From the NCBI GenBank assembly GCA_963971535.1, contig OZ020585.1:155111083-155175082 (forward strand): 64,000 bases of DNA. Direction: 5' to 3'. This DNA is from Notolepis coatsorum (taxonomy: Eukaryota; Chordata; Actinopteri; Aulopiformes; Paralepididae). This document shows, piece after piece, positions 8,872 to 19,535 of the stretch; within the stretch, counting starts at the first letter, position 1, and each line of letters begins with the position of its first letter. The notes under the pieces are model-generated. The model saw nothing but the letters and a program-made list of their open reading frames with translations. It was not told the DNA's origin and searched no databases. The position numbers and the translations under genes were made by a program.

Positions 8872-10880
8872 GTTTTCTTAGGGAGACCTGTGAAAAGTGC
8901 ATTACAGTAGTCTAACCGGCTAGATATGAATGCATGAATTAGCTTCTCAGCATCGTTCTGATTAATAAATGGTCGTACTTTTGCTATATTTCTGAGATGG
9001 AAGAACGATGTTTTCGTCACTTTGCTAATATGAGAATTGAAGTTCAGTTCTGAATCTATGATAACCCCAAGACTAGTGACCTCAGATTTGATCCAAGGGG
9101 TTAGTCCCCCCAGGTTCTTTATTAATGTTTCTTTTTTAGTTTTGGAGCCGATAATTAGAATTTCAGTTTTGTTCTCGTTTAGTTTCAGGAAGTTCTTACT
9201 CATCCATTTATTTATTGCCAGTAAGCAGTCTGTAATGGAGCTAATCGCTGTATCATTTGGTTCAGCAGATATGTACAGTTGTGTATCATCCGCATAGCTA
9301 TGGAAATCTACATTATGTTCTCTGATGATATCACCCAGCGGTAACATGTAAAGGGAGAAGAGTAAAGGACCTAAGCAACTCCCTTGTGCAACTCCATAGT
9401 TGTTGTCGTATATATCAGACATGTGATCTCCTAGTTTAACATAGAATTTCCTCCCTCTGATGTATGTTTTAAACCAGCCCAGCACATGGTCTGAGAAACC
9501 GACATGGTTTTCAAGACGATCGATTAGAATATCGTGATCGATTGTATCAAATGCTGCACTGAGATCTAACAGGATAAGGATGGAGATCTTATTCTCGTCA
9601 GAGTTTAGTCTGAGGTCACTGATTATTTTGGTGAGGGCAGTTTCAGTGCTATGATATTTTCTGAATCCTGACTGAAATTCTTCTAAGATGTTGTTTTCTT
9701 CAAGAAAGGAATTTATTTGAACTGAAACTATCTTTTCAAGTACTTTACTAATGAATGGTAGGTTGGATATTGGACGATAATTTGCCATTTCATTACTATC
9801 CAAGTTAGGTTTTTTTAGTAATGGCTTTACAACTGCTGTTTTAAAGGCATCCGGGAAAATACCAGTCCTAAGGGAAGTGTTTATGATATCTAGCACAGGG
9901 CTTGAAACACTATTAAATACCCGTTTGAAGAAAGCTGTAGGTATAGGGTCAATGTCTGAGGTGGAGGAGTTACATTCTGAGACAGTTTTGCAGAGTACAT
10001 CTAATGTGATGCATGTGAAACTTCTCATGGTTACATTGCACGGTTTGCCGCAATCAACTTTATTTCCATCATGAGTAATGCTGGCCCTGATCAAGGTTAT
10101 TTTGTTGTTAAAGAATAGTGCAAGTTCTTCACACTTAACCGTTGATGACTGAGGAGGTGTAGGGGCAGTGTTGAGTAGTACATTAATAGTGGAAAAGAGG
10201 ATTCTGGAGTTTCCAGTATTTTCTGTAATGATTTTAGAGAAGTAATCTTTCCTTGCTAAGCGGATGGTTTTATTGTAAGCAGTTAAAGCATCTTTGTATA
10301 TATCACAGCATATGGTGGTTTTTGTTTTTCTCCATTTTCGCTCCGCTGCACGACATTTCCTTTTTTCTTCGTTGACCGTATTATAGTTTAACCAGGGCGA
10401 GGCTCTAGTTTTCTTCTTTTTCGTTTTTAATGGGGCGACAGAATTTAATATAGATGACATTGCATCATTGAGATTTTCTACCATTTCATTTAGAGAGCTG
10501 TCATGATTGTGTGGTTCATGTAGTCTGATAAGATCAATGAACTTTGATTCAGCTTTGTCGTTTAGGAGCCTCTTTTTAACTATGATTTCTTTTTTTGTTT
10601 TAGTAAGGGTTATTTGAGTATAAAAAAATATACAGTGATGGTCGGAGAGAGGTAATTCAGTTATTGAGATATTTGTTATGCTTAGCCCAGTTGTTGTTAT
10701 AACTAAGTCTAGTGTATTCCCAAGCCGGTGAGTTGCATTTGTTATATGCTGTATTAGGTCAAAGCTATCCAGTAGATTTTTTAGCTCCATAGTTTTGGAG
10801 TCTGTTTTCTTATTAAAATGGATGTTCAGGTCTCCATTTAGGATCACCTTATCATATCCGGTAACACATAGTGAGATCAG
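8872..10880 (-). pseudogene. L2 ORF2, end of endonuclease plus reverse transcriptase (3' part)
   Basis: Read from 10,880 down to 8872. It starts in the endonuclease (VILNGDLNIHF, then the LPLSDHHCIF end block) and passes into RT with DLSAAFDTIDHDILIDRL, GVAQGSCLGPLLF and catalytic YADD in SYADDTQLYIS. It ends at SRLDYCNALFTGLPKKT, where the retroviral LTR starts. The long open stretch has no stop between the two insertions. The endonuclease half continues across the Harbinger-like element at 12,236-12,673. Truncation by insertion makes the gene non-functional here. Confidence 0.85.
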
Positions 10881-11452
10881 GGCCCCGTTCCTCGTACCCG
10901 GATAACTTTAACTGGATAACTGAGTTGGCCGGACTTTCCGGTTCCCCGTACCTGGATTTTCCAAATCACCATGACAACAGATCCAAAAGTTTGAGCCTGG
11001 TCGAAAGCAGAGTTTAAGTTCAAGTTAGCCTGAACCATCGCCACGCCCCCGCAAAGAAGTGACAGCCCGTTTCCTGAAATTATTCCCACAGTCTACGATC
11101 TGCATTATACCATTCTGAATTACGTTTTTGTGCTCCATTCTTCCAGAGGGGGCTTTTGAAATGTAAAATAGACCCAAAATGCTGATACTAAATTCACTTT
11201 GTCCTAAATAATGCACGTTATATATACCGTGGCGCTCGCTCGTGCGATGTACACATTATGTGGTTATTTTAATTGTAACTGGGATTAAGATGTCTGATGA
11301 GATGCGCTGTTTGACGGATTTGAGAAATTGAATGAGCCGTTGACGTCACATTAATGAATGAGGATAAAGAGATAAAACTACATTCAAAACAAAGAATATT
11401 CTAAACACGGGTCTCTCGTTCATTAATGTATAAACAATGAATTTATCCCATC

Positions 11453-11527
11453 TGGCACAGTGGCTCAGCGGTAGTGCTCAATCCTGGCAACCCGGCGACC
11501 GGGGTTTGAAACCCTGTCTTTCCAATA
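11453..11527 (+). other. tRNA-like sequence (A and B box) inside the Harbinger-like element
   Basis: It has TGGCTCAGCGGTAG, close to a pol III A box, and GGTTTGAAACC, close to a B box, about 35 bp apart. A T-arm stem-loop can be drawn (CGGGG, loop, CCCTG). The 5' and 3' acceptor strands do not pair, so it is tRNA-derived rather than a working tRNA. Confidence 0.5.
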
Positions 11528-11680
11528 TAAATTTTTGGAATATAATATTAATGATTATACGCAAAGGTAGCATAGTTTTAAGTTAAAATATTATAAATCT
11601 ACATGCATTGAGGATGTCATTCTTTATATAGCTCTCAACGTGCACCAAATTGAATTATTCCTATATTGCAAAAAGAAGGA

Positions 11681-11750
11681 GATGACTGGGTCTCGAACCC
11701 CGGTCGTCTGCGTGAAAGTCAAAAGAACAACCCGTTAGACCACAGAGAAG
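11681..11750 (-). other. tRNA-Glu-like pseudogene inside the Harbinger-like element
   Basis: The minus strand shows TGGTCTAACGG (A box), an anticodon-loop-like CTTTCAC with TTC (Glu), and GGTTCGAGACC (B box). The anticodon stem has a mismatch and a wobble pair, and the acceptor ends are poorly matched. This is a degraded tRNA or a SINE-like head. Confidence 0.45.
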
Positions 11751-12235
11751 ATAAGTAAAAGATCGACCATACATCAATCAATGGGTAAGGGAGCCGTATC
11801 GTTATTCTGTATAACAGTTTTACTAATTATTTTCGCTAGCAAGATCTCATTTGATTATTCAATCCAGCAGGCAAGTTTAAAGAAATATAATCTGATTGAT
11901 TGAGGTAATGAGGGACTTGAAATTAGCCTATAGATAACGCATTTAACTTGTCGGCGAGGCGATTGAGCCGTACTGCAATATGTTAATAAAGTTCTAAATC
12001 AATTAATCAATCAATGCCGCTAGAGAATCAGATTCTCTGCTATCGATACGTGCTGGCTTTTCAACTGAAGCGGCCGCGCGCATTTAGCCTGGGTCGCAAG
12101 TCTGGCTTGAGTTAACGAGACTGAATCCACCTTCGAGGAACAGGAAAATCCCGGCTTCAAACATCGGGTTAACTGAAGCTGGATAATGACATCTTGATCG
12201 ACTTAGTTGAACCAGGTACAAGAAACAGGGCCCAG

Positions 12236-12673
12236 TTCAGAGAGCTCCTGTATAAATATTGGTGAGTGTCTAGGCGGGCGGTATACAATAATAGTTGATT
12301 CTGTTTTTAGTTCAATGGCAAGATATTCCATTGACATGAACTCGCCTAGTTCTGTGATTCTAAACAAGAGTTTTGAGGAGAAGATTGCTGCAACTCCTCC
12401 GCCCCTTTTATTTTTTCTGGGTATTTGAAAAAAGTTATAGTCTGGTGGACAAGCTTCTATCATTATTGATGTAGCTGTGTCATTATTTAGCCATGTCTCT
12501 ACTAGGCAGATGCAATCTAAGTTATTTTCTTTAATCAGATCATTTACTAAGAATGTTTTATTATTCAGTGATCTGACATTTAGGAAAGCTAATTTTATTT
12601 GTTGGACTTCTTTAGATGAGGTCTGCTTTGGCTTGACCGTGATGGCCCTGAGGTTAATAGCAGGTAAACGCAT
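12236..12673 (-). pseudogene. L2 ORF2, N-terminal endonuclease part
   Basis: The minus-strand frame carries the apurinic-type endonuclease blocks LAFLNVRSLNNK, CLVETWLNND, KRGGGVAAIF and YRPPRHSP, the usual start of L2 ORF2. It runs into the Harbinger-like element after QELSEL and resumes on the other side at 10,880. This piece and the 3' piece are one gene split by a 1.35-kb insertion. Confidence 0.85.
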
Positions 12674-12759
12674 TGATGGCGTATATTTTTCACCATGCCA
12701 TTGGCTGGTTATGATTACTTGTATGTTTTGAGAGATGGCATGGCAATTGTGCTATACTG

Positions 12760-14204
12760 CACCGTACTGACTGCACTGTGCTTTCGGGGACATTTGATCA
12801 GACGAGATGGCCTTGTGTGATATGGGGGGGGGGGGGGGGGGGGGGGAACGTCTTGTGCCGCTGTACTTCGTGGTGAGATTGTGTCCTTCATGACTATCTC
12901 TCGTGCTGGTATGAGCTTAATATTCTTGGAGGCCATCAAGGCATGACGTATGTTTGCTGATAGGAGCTTTGAACCTAAGCGATTTGGGAAGAAGCCATTT
13001 CTTTGAAAACGTTCTGGGTTATTCCAGAAAACATTGAAGTTGTCAATGAATTTCAGGCCGTGTACGAGACATGCAGCCCCTAACCACGACTGAATGCTTC
13101 CTGTCCTCTGCGAAAGCATGCAATTGGTCCACTGATGGACACATCAGTGTTTGTGTACACAGACTGATGTTTGTCTAGTGTGTTCATTAAACGTGTGAAA
13201 TCGTCTTTCAAAGTCTCTCTGCCAGTCTTCTTTCGCAGGATGTCAAACGATCCTGAGTGAATGACAATTTTTGTTATTCCCGGTCTGATTAGTGTTGGAA
13301 GTTTTTCGGCCAGCTCTTTCACAGATGTATTGTCTAGACAGATATTTTCTGTGTTTGCCATCTCCACATACCTTGTTGTGGAATCTCCAATCAGTATGCA
13401 GTCTATTTTCTGTGTGAGGTTAGCATTTTTCTTTCCAACAGTTTTGGGGCCGTTTGTTTTTGGGCTAGGCCTAGTCTGCCGGTTCTTTCCACAGTCCTGT
13501 GGCCTTGGTGAAGCCTCGTTAGCCTTCTCAATAGCCGGCATGTTAACGCTGGTCCCGTACCTTCGGCGTTGGCTACCGCGACGTTCTCGGCGCATGATAG
13601 TCTCTTCGCTGTTAGCCGTTCGCTCGGTCTGGGTCGTGTTTGCTAGCCGTGTCGCTAGTGGCTCTGTTTTCCTCGTCGTCTCGTCGTTAGCATTAGCGTG
13701 AGCTCCGGCATGCCAGCTGTTTGCTTCGCTAGTGTTAGCGTGAGCTCCGGTATTCTTGCTATTAGCGTTGTTAGCATGAGCTCCGTTACGCTCGCTGTTT
13801 GCTTCGTTAGCGTTGTTAGCCACGCTTCTATGTCTCTTTGCCTTGGGTGTTGATATGCGTGTTTCCGAGAGTAGGTTGAAACTATTTCCTGGCGGTACCG
13901 GGGGTGAGGTCCTGGATCGTTTATTTCTCCTTTTATCCTTGACGGTGATCCACTGCTTTGGTCTAGCTCCTTGGTTGTGCCAAGGACCGTCTTTTGGGTG
14001 GTGCTGTTCTGTAGCTACTAGCATAGGCCAGTTCTCAATCATGGTATTGTTGGCTATATTTGTAGTAGCTTCATAAATAGAGTCAATGAGTTGCTCACCC
14101 TGCTGTATTTGGTACAGGGTAGAAACCCGAGCCTCCAGCTCTACAATCCTCTTTCTCATCTCCAAGCAATTAGTACATTCTGTGGGAGAGCCGAGTCCCG
14201 GCAT
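12760..14204 (-). pseudogene. L2 ORF1 with coiled coil and SGNH-esterase-like domain, frameshifted
   Basis: It starts at the ATG at 14,204. The N-terminus has a CxxC and a likely coiled coil (residues 10-40), followed by a low-complexity Asn/Ala/His-rich centre with repeats such as GAHAN. An esterase-like part carries DCILIGDSTTRYVE (block I, GDS) and VIHSGSFDIL. The frame shifts near 13,085-13,115, after which the C-terminal block continues (SWLGAACLVHGLKFIDNF). Where SGNH esterases have a catalytic DxxH, this copy reads NGFFPNR, so the catalytic pair looks lost. A G homopolymer lies at about 12,828-12,846. L2/CR1 ORF1 proteins of this class bind RNA; activity here is unlikely. Confidence 0.7.
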
Positions 14205-14515
14205 CTTCCCTTATTTCCTGTCTTTTCAGGTTAGGCTAAGCTGAAGCTAAGCTAGGTACTTAGCTGGTGGTGGTGGTGATGATGATGATGGTGGTGATGA
14301 TGGTGGTGGTGGTGGTGATGGTGGTGGTGGTGGTGGTGATGGTGGGTCACTCACTTCACAACCGGGGTCTTTATGAAATATCATACAGGAGAGCTGTCTG
14401 TCGCTCTCTCCTAAACGGGGCAGCTTCCGTCGCTCTCCCCTACACGGGGCAGTTCCGTTGCCCTGGAGCTGTGCTATTACTCACACGACCAAAACCACTG
14501 TCGTCTTCCGTCTCG
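14205..14515 (-). repeat. L2 5' UTR with GGT/GAT trinucleotide tract
   Basis: Upstream of ORF1 on the minus strand lies a short leader, then a GGT/GAT tract at 14,262-14,345 (plus-strand reading), then about 170 bp with a repeated motif around ACGGGGCAG. Its far edge meets LINE-A RT codons at 14,516. No gene is seen. Confidence 0.5.
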
Positions 14516-15668
14516 TTAAAACTGATTGACAGTGTCGAAGGCCTTTTGTAGGTCCAGCATGACCATGCCGCAGTATTTGCCCGTGTCCACCTCTTGTTTG
14601 ATGTGCTCGTTCAAATAGAGAAGACATGTGTCAGTGGAGTGGGATGTTCTGAAGCCAGATTGGAATTCGTAGATTAGATTTTTGTCCGCTAGGTACTTTT
14701 TGACCTGTTCGTAGAAAAAAAATTCTATGACTTTCGAGATGGAGGTAAGAATAGAAACAGGGCGGTAGTTGCCTGGGTCTAATTTGCTGCCCTTTTTGTA
14801 CAGAGGGGTCACTCTCGCTATTATGAAGTCCTTGGGGACGTGTCCCTGTTTTATGGAGAGGTTTATTATGTGTGTGATGACTGGGGTGATGGCGGCTGCT
14901 GAGTCTCTGAGGAATTTGGAGGGGATGTTGTCATGGCCAGTGGCCTTGTTAGGTTGGAGGGCGCTCTGTTTTTTGAGTACCTCGTCTGTTGTTACCATTT
15001 CCAGTTTGAAGTCGTCTTTGCGGACCCCTAGGTTTTTGTAGTATCCTACTATGTGTTCTACCCCATAATGCCCTGAGTGGGAGGGTAGTTTGTTTACCAG
15101 TGTTGTGGCTATGTTTGTGAAGAAAATGTTTAAGTAATTGGCTACATCCAGCTTGTCTGTGATGAGCGTGTTGTCCGTCTTTATGTTTATGTTTGAGAAT
15201 CTGGTTTTAAGTTTATGTTTGAGAATCTGGTTTTAAGTTTTTTACTGCAGCCTAGTTGATTATTGAGTAATTTCCAAAGTTCACGTGGTTTGTTTTTGTT
15301 TTCCTCAGTTTTGTCATTAATGAATTTTTTTTTTGCTGTTTTGATCATGGTGTTTACGTCATTTCTTAGTCTGTTTCTTTGAATTTTTTGTTCAACCACG
15401 TGGGCTTGGAGTTCACTGTTTGAGCTTTTGGAAAGCTTTGTCTAACTTTTATGAAGTTCAGAGCATTTTTTGTCTCTGGTTTTCATAGCGGTCTGTATTT
15501 CAGTGTGCATCCATGGCTAACCGCGATTTTTAACCCTGGTGGTTCTTAGGGGTGCCATGTTGTTAAGTATTGTTGTGAATTTAGTTTTGAATCCAAACCA
15601 TGTTTCTTCAACCTGTGTACCACTGAGCTCATCTGACCAGTCCATGCTCTCCAGTTCTTGGTTAAAGG
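14516..15668 (-). pseudogene. LINE-A linker and reverse transcriptase, N-terminal part
   Basis: The minus strand reads from the spacer after the endonuclease (SWELGV-type text is absent; Lys-rich IKTAKKKFINDKTEENK near 15,300) into RT: NKATGHDNIPSKFLRD, GNYRPVSILTSISKVIE, FQSGFRTSHSTDTCLL and MVMLDLQKAFDTVN. RT catalytic blocks after this point are missing because the L2 begins. The stretch 15,000-15,400 has frame damage, with a short tandem copy of a 30-bp phrase near 15,190-15,238. Confidence 0.7.
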
Positions 15669-16365
15669 CAGGGTGCGATCCAGGAGGGGAGCCCGGGGAG
15701 CTATAGCTCCCCTAGATCAGACATCAGCTCCCCTGCAAACTTGATTTGCGATTTTTTGGGGGGTCTCTAAATTACTATTATATATTATTCACTGACAGTG
15801 AAGCTGACAGAGCAGCAGGAGGCGGGAATCGGATCATCTACAGGCGCGCCGCGCAATTACACCTGCGGCTGGTGCTGCTCCGGTGGCCGTGGGGACTATT
15901 ATTAGTTAAATATAAATCATTGTTTTGAGATTCACGTCACTCACAGTGGTGACTGTGGTGGGCGTCAGCGTCACTGCAGGCAGCCAATGTATCGATTCGT
16001 CGCAGCCAATGTAAATGCAGCAAGCAAATAAATGTAGCCTATTAGGGTCTTCAAATATGATATGAAATATGGGCGCGTTTCCTAGTGGTCGAAGCAAGCT
16101 CAGTGACTCGTCAGTCGAGAAAATAATGCTTGGGACCAGGAGTATTTCATATTGTTAGTAAGTCAGGAGTCTGAGAGATAATCATCTCTATCTAACTAAA
16201 TAGATATTTTTTTTTATCATGGAATGTGCTGTGGAAGCCCCGTCCAGACGGCCGGACGGTAAGTGAGTTGTCCTGAGCACTCCTTGCTGAGAGGCGCGCC
16301 GCGCACCCCCCCCCCCCCCCCCCGACGCGGGCTCACCCAAAGATCTTGCTATGGATCGCACACTG
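15669..16365. mobile_element. Non-autonomous hAT element (TSD GTTAAAGG)
   Basis: The 697-bp element starts CAGGGTGCGATCCA and ends with the complement of CAGTGTGCGATCCA. GTTAAAGG flanks it exactly on both sides (15,661-15,668 and 16,366-16,373). CAG ends with an 8-bp duplication are the hAT signature. No transposase is seen. It contains a C homopolymer near 16,302-16,323. It sits in the LINE-A spacer. Confidence 0.8.
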
Positions 16366-16388
16366 GTTAAAGGCCTCTCTAGAGTAGG

Positions 16389-16800
16389 TGTGGGAGCTAT
16401 TAACTATTTTTACATTTATTTAATATATTTATTTGTTATGTGATTTTGTAGTATTAATTTGATTACGGCCATATTATTTAAGTTATTATGAGTCGCAGCT
16501 AAATGCTTTTACTTTGAAGGGGTTCTGGGCAATTGGGAAGCACAGCTGGGTGTATTTAGGTAATTAGAGTCAATAGCACAGTGGGCATCAGGGAAGGTAT
16601 ATGGTTTTTATCAGCGTCAGGAGATCATATAGTTTTCAAACATAATTTTTCTGTATTCTTTGATTAACAGACAATAAATGCCACAAAACTGTCAAATGCT
16701 GTCTGGACAATGGACTTCCTGATCTGCGTGAGATTCGCTGCCCTGGTGCTTCAGTGGCTTTTTAGTTTTTATTAGTTGTTGTTGACAAATAGACACTACA
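16389..16800 (+). repeat. 5' LTR of BEL/Pao provirus 1
   Basis: It begins TGTGGGAGCT and ends CACTACA, 412 bp. It carries AATAAA near 16,673. The following 460-bp leader (16,801-17,264) has no open frame of note, and no clear tRNA primer site could be identified directly after the LTR. Confidence 0.85.
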
Positions 16801-17264
16801 TAAAGTAAAAACCGTTCCTTATTGAAGCGGACACTTTTTATTGTTGTTTTGGATTTTTGCCGTTGGACGTTTTGGACATGGAAACACCACGCTCAAACGG
16901 AGGATCATTCAGATCAGAGGACATGGATGCTGGCGCTCCAGCGTTTGGTCTGGAGATCGAAGACGATGATCAGTGACTTTTGTGAAGCTTGAATTGCCTT
17001 GGATCAACCTTTTAAAGACACGATCGGAGAACGGAGGACCACACGGTCTAATGGACGTTGCACTCGAACAAAACAACATCATTGGTATGTGAAGAATAAT
17101 CCGTCAGCTTTATTGGAAAAAGGCAAACTTATTGGAGTGACTGAATTATTGTCTCGCGACGCTAAATGATGTTGATGAATATTGGGAGTTGTTGAACTTC
17201 ATTGTAAAGACATTCATTCATAAATCTCCGACGTGAAGTTGGCTGTGTGAACCAATCAGACAAT

Positions 17265-19532
17265 ATGGAGCAGTTGGTTGGGACATATGAGACAACGCCT
17301 GTGGTTGGTTCAAACGTTGCAAGTGGGGAGAATGTTGCTCCGCCCAAGCCCTCTGTAAAACGGGGCATCAAGTTTACCGCAAAAGGGTTGGCATTTTACA
17401 TGCAAACATGTCAAGAAAAGAGGTCTGCAAAAATCAAACAGGCCAAGAAATACATTGAACCAATACGTACCTTGCTGAAATCTACTGACAATGTGAACTA
17501 TGTGCAAGCTCATTTGAGTAACTTCATCAATTGTTACGAGGACGCTAAGGACATGCATGAGTCTTTCATAAATATGGATTTGCCTGAGGAAGAGGTTAAA
17601 AGGCAAAATACATGTTTCAATGCAACAATAATGAAAATTTGTAATTTCACAGAGGATGTAAGGGTTTGGTTGTCTGCTGCTGGGCACCCTCATGTGGAAT
17701 CAAATGCAAATATTGACAATGAAACTAATGATGTTGTTGAAACAAATGAAGATGATGATGAGGCTCAATCTAAACAAAGTGTTGTTATTGATGATATCAA
17801 TCCTGAGGACAGTGCCTCTAACATTTCATGTACAAATGAAAAGCAACAAAAGCCACACTCCAGTGTATCAAAGACATCATCCACCGCGTCTACCAGGCTA
17901 AAGGCGGAGGCTGACAAAGCATCACTACTGGAGCGGATGAAAGCTTTAAAAAGGAAACATGAGTTGGAAACAAAGCAGGAGGAACTAAGGGCAAAGCAGG
18001 AGGAACTAAGGGCAAAGCAGGAGGAACTAAGGAAGGAAAAGGAACAGTTTGCTCTGGAAACTGACCTAGCTGCAGCCAATGCAAAAATCAATGTGCTGGA
18101 AACCAATTCAAAATGTAACTCTAAAAGGTCGGATGGAATGAACTTGTATCTGGACAGGAATATAGCTCAAAGAAGGACAAGCCAACTCAACCCTCAAGCT
18201 GGTCAATTTGTCCCGCAGGGAAATAACATGCAAAATGAATTTCATCCTGAGGCCCAGGCTGTCACTGTAAGGCCCAAAGGACCATCACAGACCATCGGGT
18301 TTAAAGACGCATCACAGACCATCGGGTTTAAAGATGCATCACAGACTGTCAGGCCTAAACAAATGGCAGTATTACAGACGGACCTCAGACCACTATACAC
18401 TCAAGCACCAACACAAGTGGTCCATGATGCTCAACAGACAGGACGAGCATCCTCCCTGAATATGGCATGCAATAATGACACCCAAAATGACATTGTGAAT
18501 ATCATGCAACGCCAAACTGACATCACTACAATGTTGGTACAGCAAAATGTGGCATCTTCTCTACCAGTGAGAAATATAGCCATATTTGATGGTGATCCTC
18601 TTCAGTATCATTCCTTCATCAGATCCTTTGAAAATTGTGTTGAGGTTAAAACCGACAATGCAAGTGATTGTTTACACTTTTTAGAGCAGTACACCAGGGG
18701 ACAACCAAGAGACCTGGTGAAAAGCTGTCAGCACCTACCCTCTGTTCAGGGATATCAACGCGCTAAATCCCTGCTTGCTGAACATTTTGGAAATTAATAC
18801 AAAATTGCTTCTGCTTATATGGACAAAATTGATAGCTGGCCTCTGGTTAAAGATGAAGATGTAAAATCACTACAATCATTTTCTCTGTTCTTGCGAGAAT
18901 GCTCTAATTTAACACAGAGAATCATGCAAATGAATGAGTTGGACATGCCATCAAACCTCAGGAACATTGTGATGAAGCTTCCTTATAAGCTGAGGGAGAA
19001 ATGGAGGAACGTCGCATGTGATTTGCAGGAGCAACGTGGTTGCAGAGCACTATTTATTGACCTTGTGAACTTTGTTGAAAAACAAGTTAGAATTGCCTCT
19101 GATCCACTGTTTGGAAATATTCAGGATTCAAAATGTACCAGCCGCAACAAACCCCCCATTGACAGTCAACCAAGGCAAAGGAAACAGGGCACCTTTGCCA
19201 CCAGTGTCACTGCAATGAAAGAAGGAAACAACAAAAGGTACATGGATAATAAGATCAAGTCCTTCTCTGCCCAAAGTCACATCAAATGCTGTTTATTCTG
19301 CCAACGAACAAGCCACTCACTTGAAAAATGCTCACAGTTTAAGTTAAAGATACAAAAGGACAAAATACATTTCATAAAGGAGCATGGAATTTGTTTTGGT
19401 TGCTTGAAAGTGGGACACATAAGCAAAGACTGCAGGAGTCGATTGGATTGCAGTGTGTGTCAGCAAAAGCATCCATCAGTCCTACACATTGAGCAGAAGG
19501 GTATAAGTACACCTTTTAATAAGGCAGAATAG
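17265..19532 (+). pseudogene. BEL/Pao 1 Gag, interrupted by a stop
   Basis: The ATG at 17,265 is preferred; an upstream GTG only extends the frame. The protein has an N-terminal region, an acidic stretch, a coiled-coil with three copies of KQEELRA (bases 17,970-18,035), repeats of ASQTIGFKD, a capsid-like domain and two C-terminal cysteine/histidine knuckle clusters (CCLFCQRTSHSLEKC; CFGCLKVGHISKDC). An in-frame TAA at 18,795-18,797 splits it, and a TAG ends it at 19,530-19,532, after which the same frame continues into the protease. Gag would build retrotransposon particles. Confidence 0.8.
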
Positions 19533-19535
19533 CCT

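Larger units (their letters stand above)
10881..12232. mobile_element. Non-autonomous PIF/Harbinger-like DNA transposon with 3-bp TSD
   Basis: The 1,352-bp element has 18-bp terminal inverted repeats matching GGCCCYGTTYCTYGTACC at both ends. CAG flanks it on both sides (10,878-10,880 and 12,233-12,235). Its limits are confirmed by the host L2: endonuclease codons stop at one edge and resume in frame at the other. No transposase frame is seen. It contains two tRNA-like segments on opposite strands. A 3-bp TSD and GGCCC-type ends suggest PIF/Harbinger; the superfamily call is tentative. Confidence 0.75.
8872..14515 (-). mobile_element. L2-clade LINE, nearly full-length at 5' end, split by two insertions
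   Basis: On the minus strand the order is 5' UTR (14,515-14,205), an esterase-type ORF1, and ORF2 with endonuclease and reverse transcriptase. ORF2 is interrupted by the Harbinger-like element at 10,881-12,232. Its end is cut at 8872 by the retroviral LTR, so the last part of the RT C-terminal region and the 3' UTR should lie beyond the missing 5' LTR. The L2 5' end abuts LINE-A at about 14,516, which suggests that L2 inserted into LINE-A. The L2 assignment rests on RT motifs and the ORF1 type, not on a search. Confidence 0.75.

Noticed and set aside
11453..11750. Functional tRNA genes
   Set aside because: Acceptor stems do not pair and the anticodon stem is imperfect; they sit inside a transposon.
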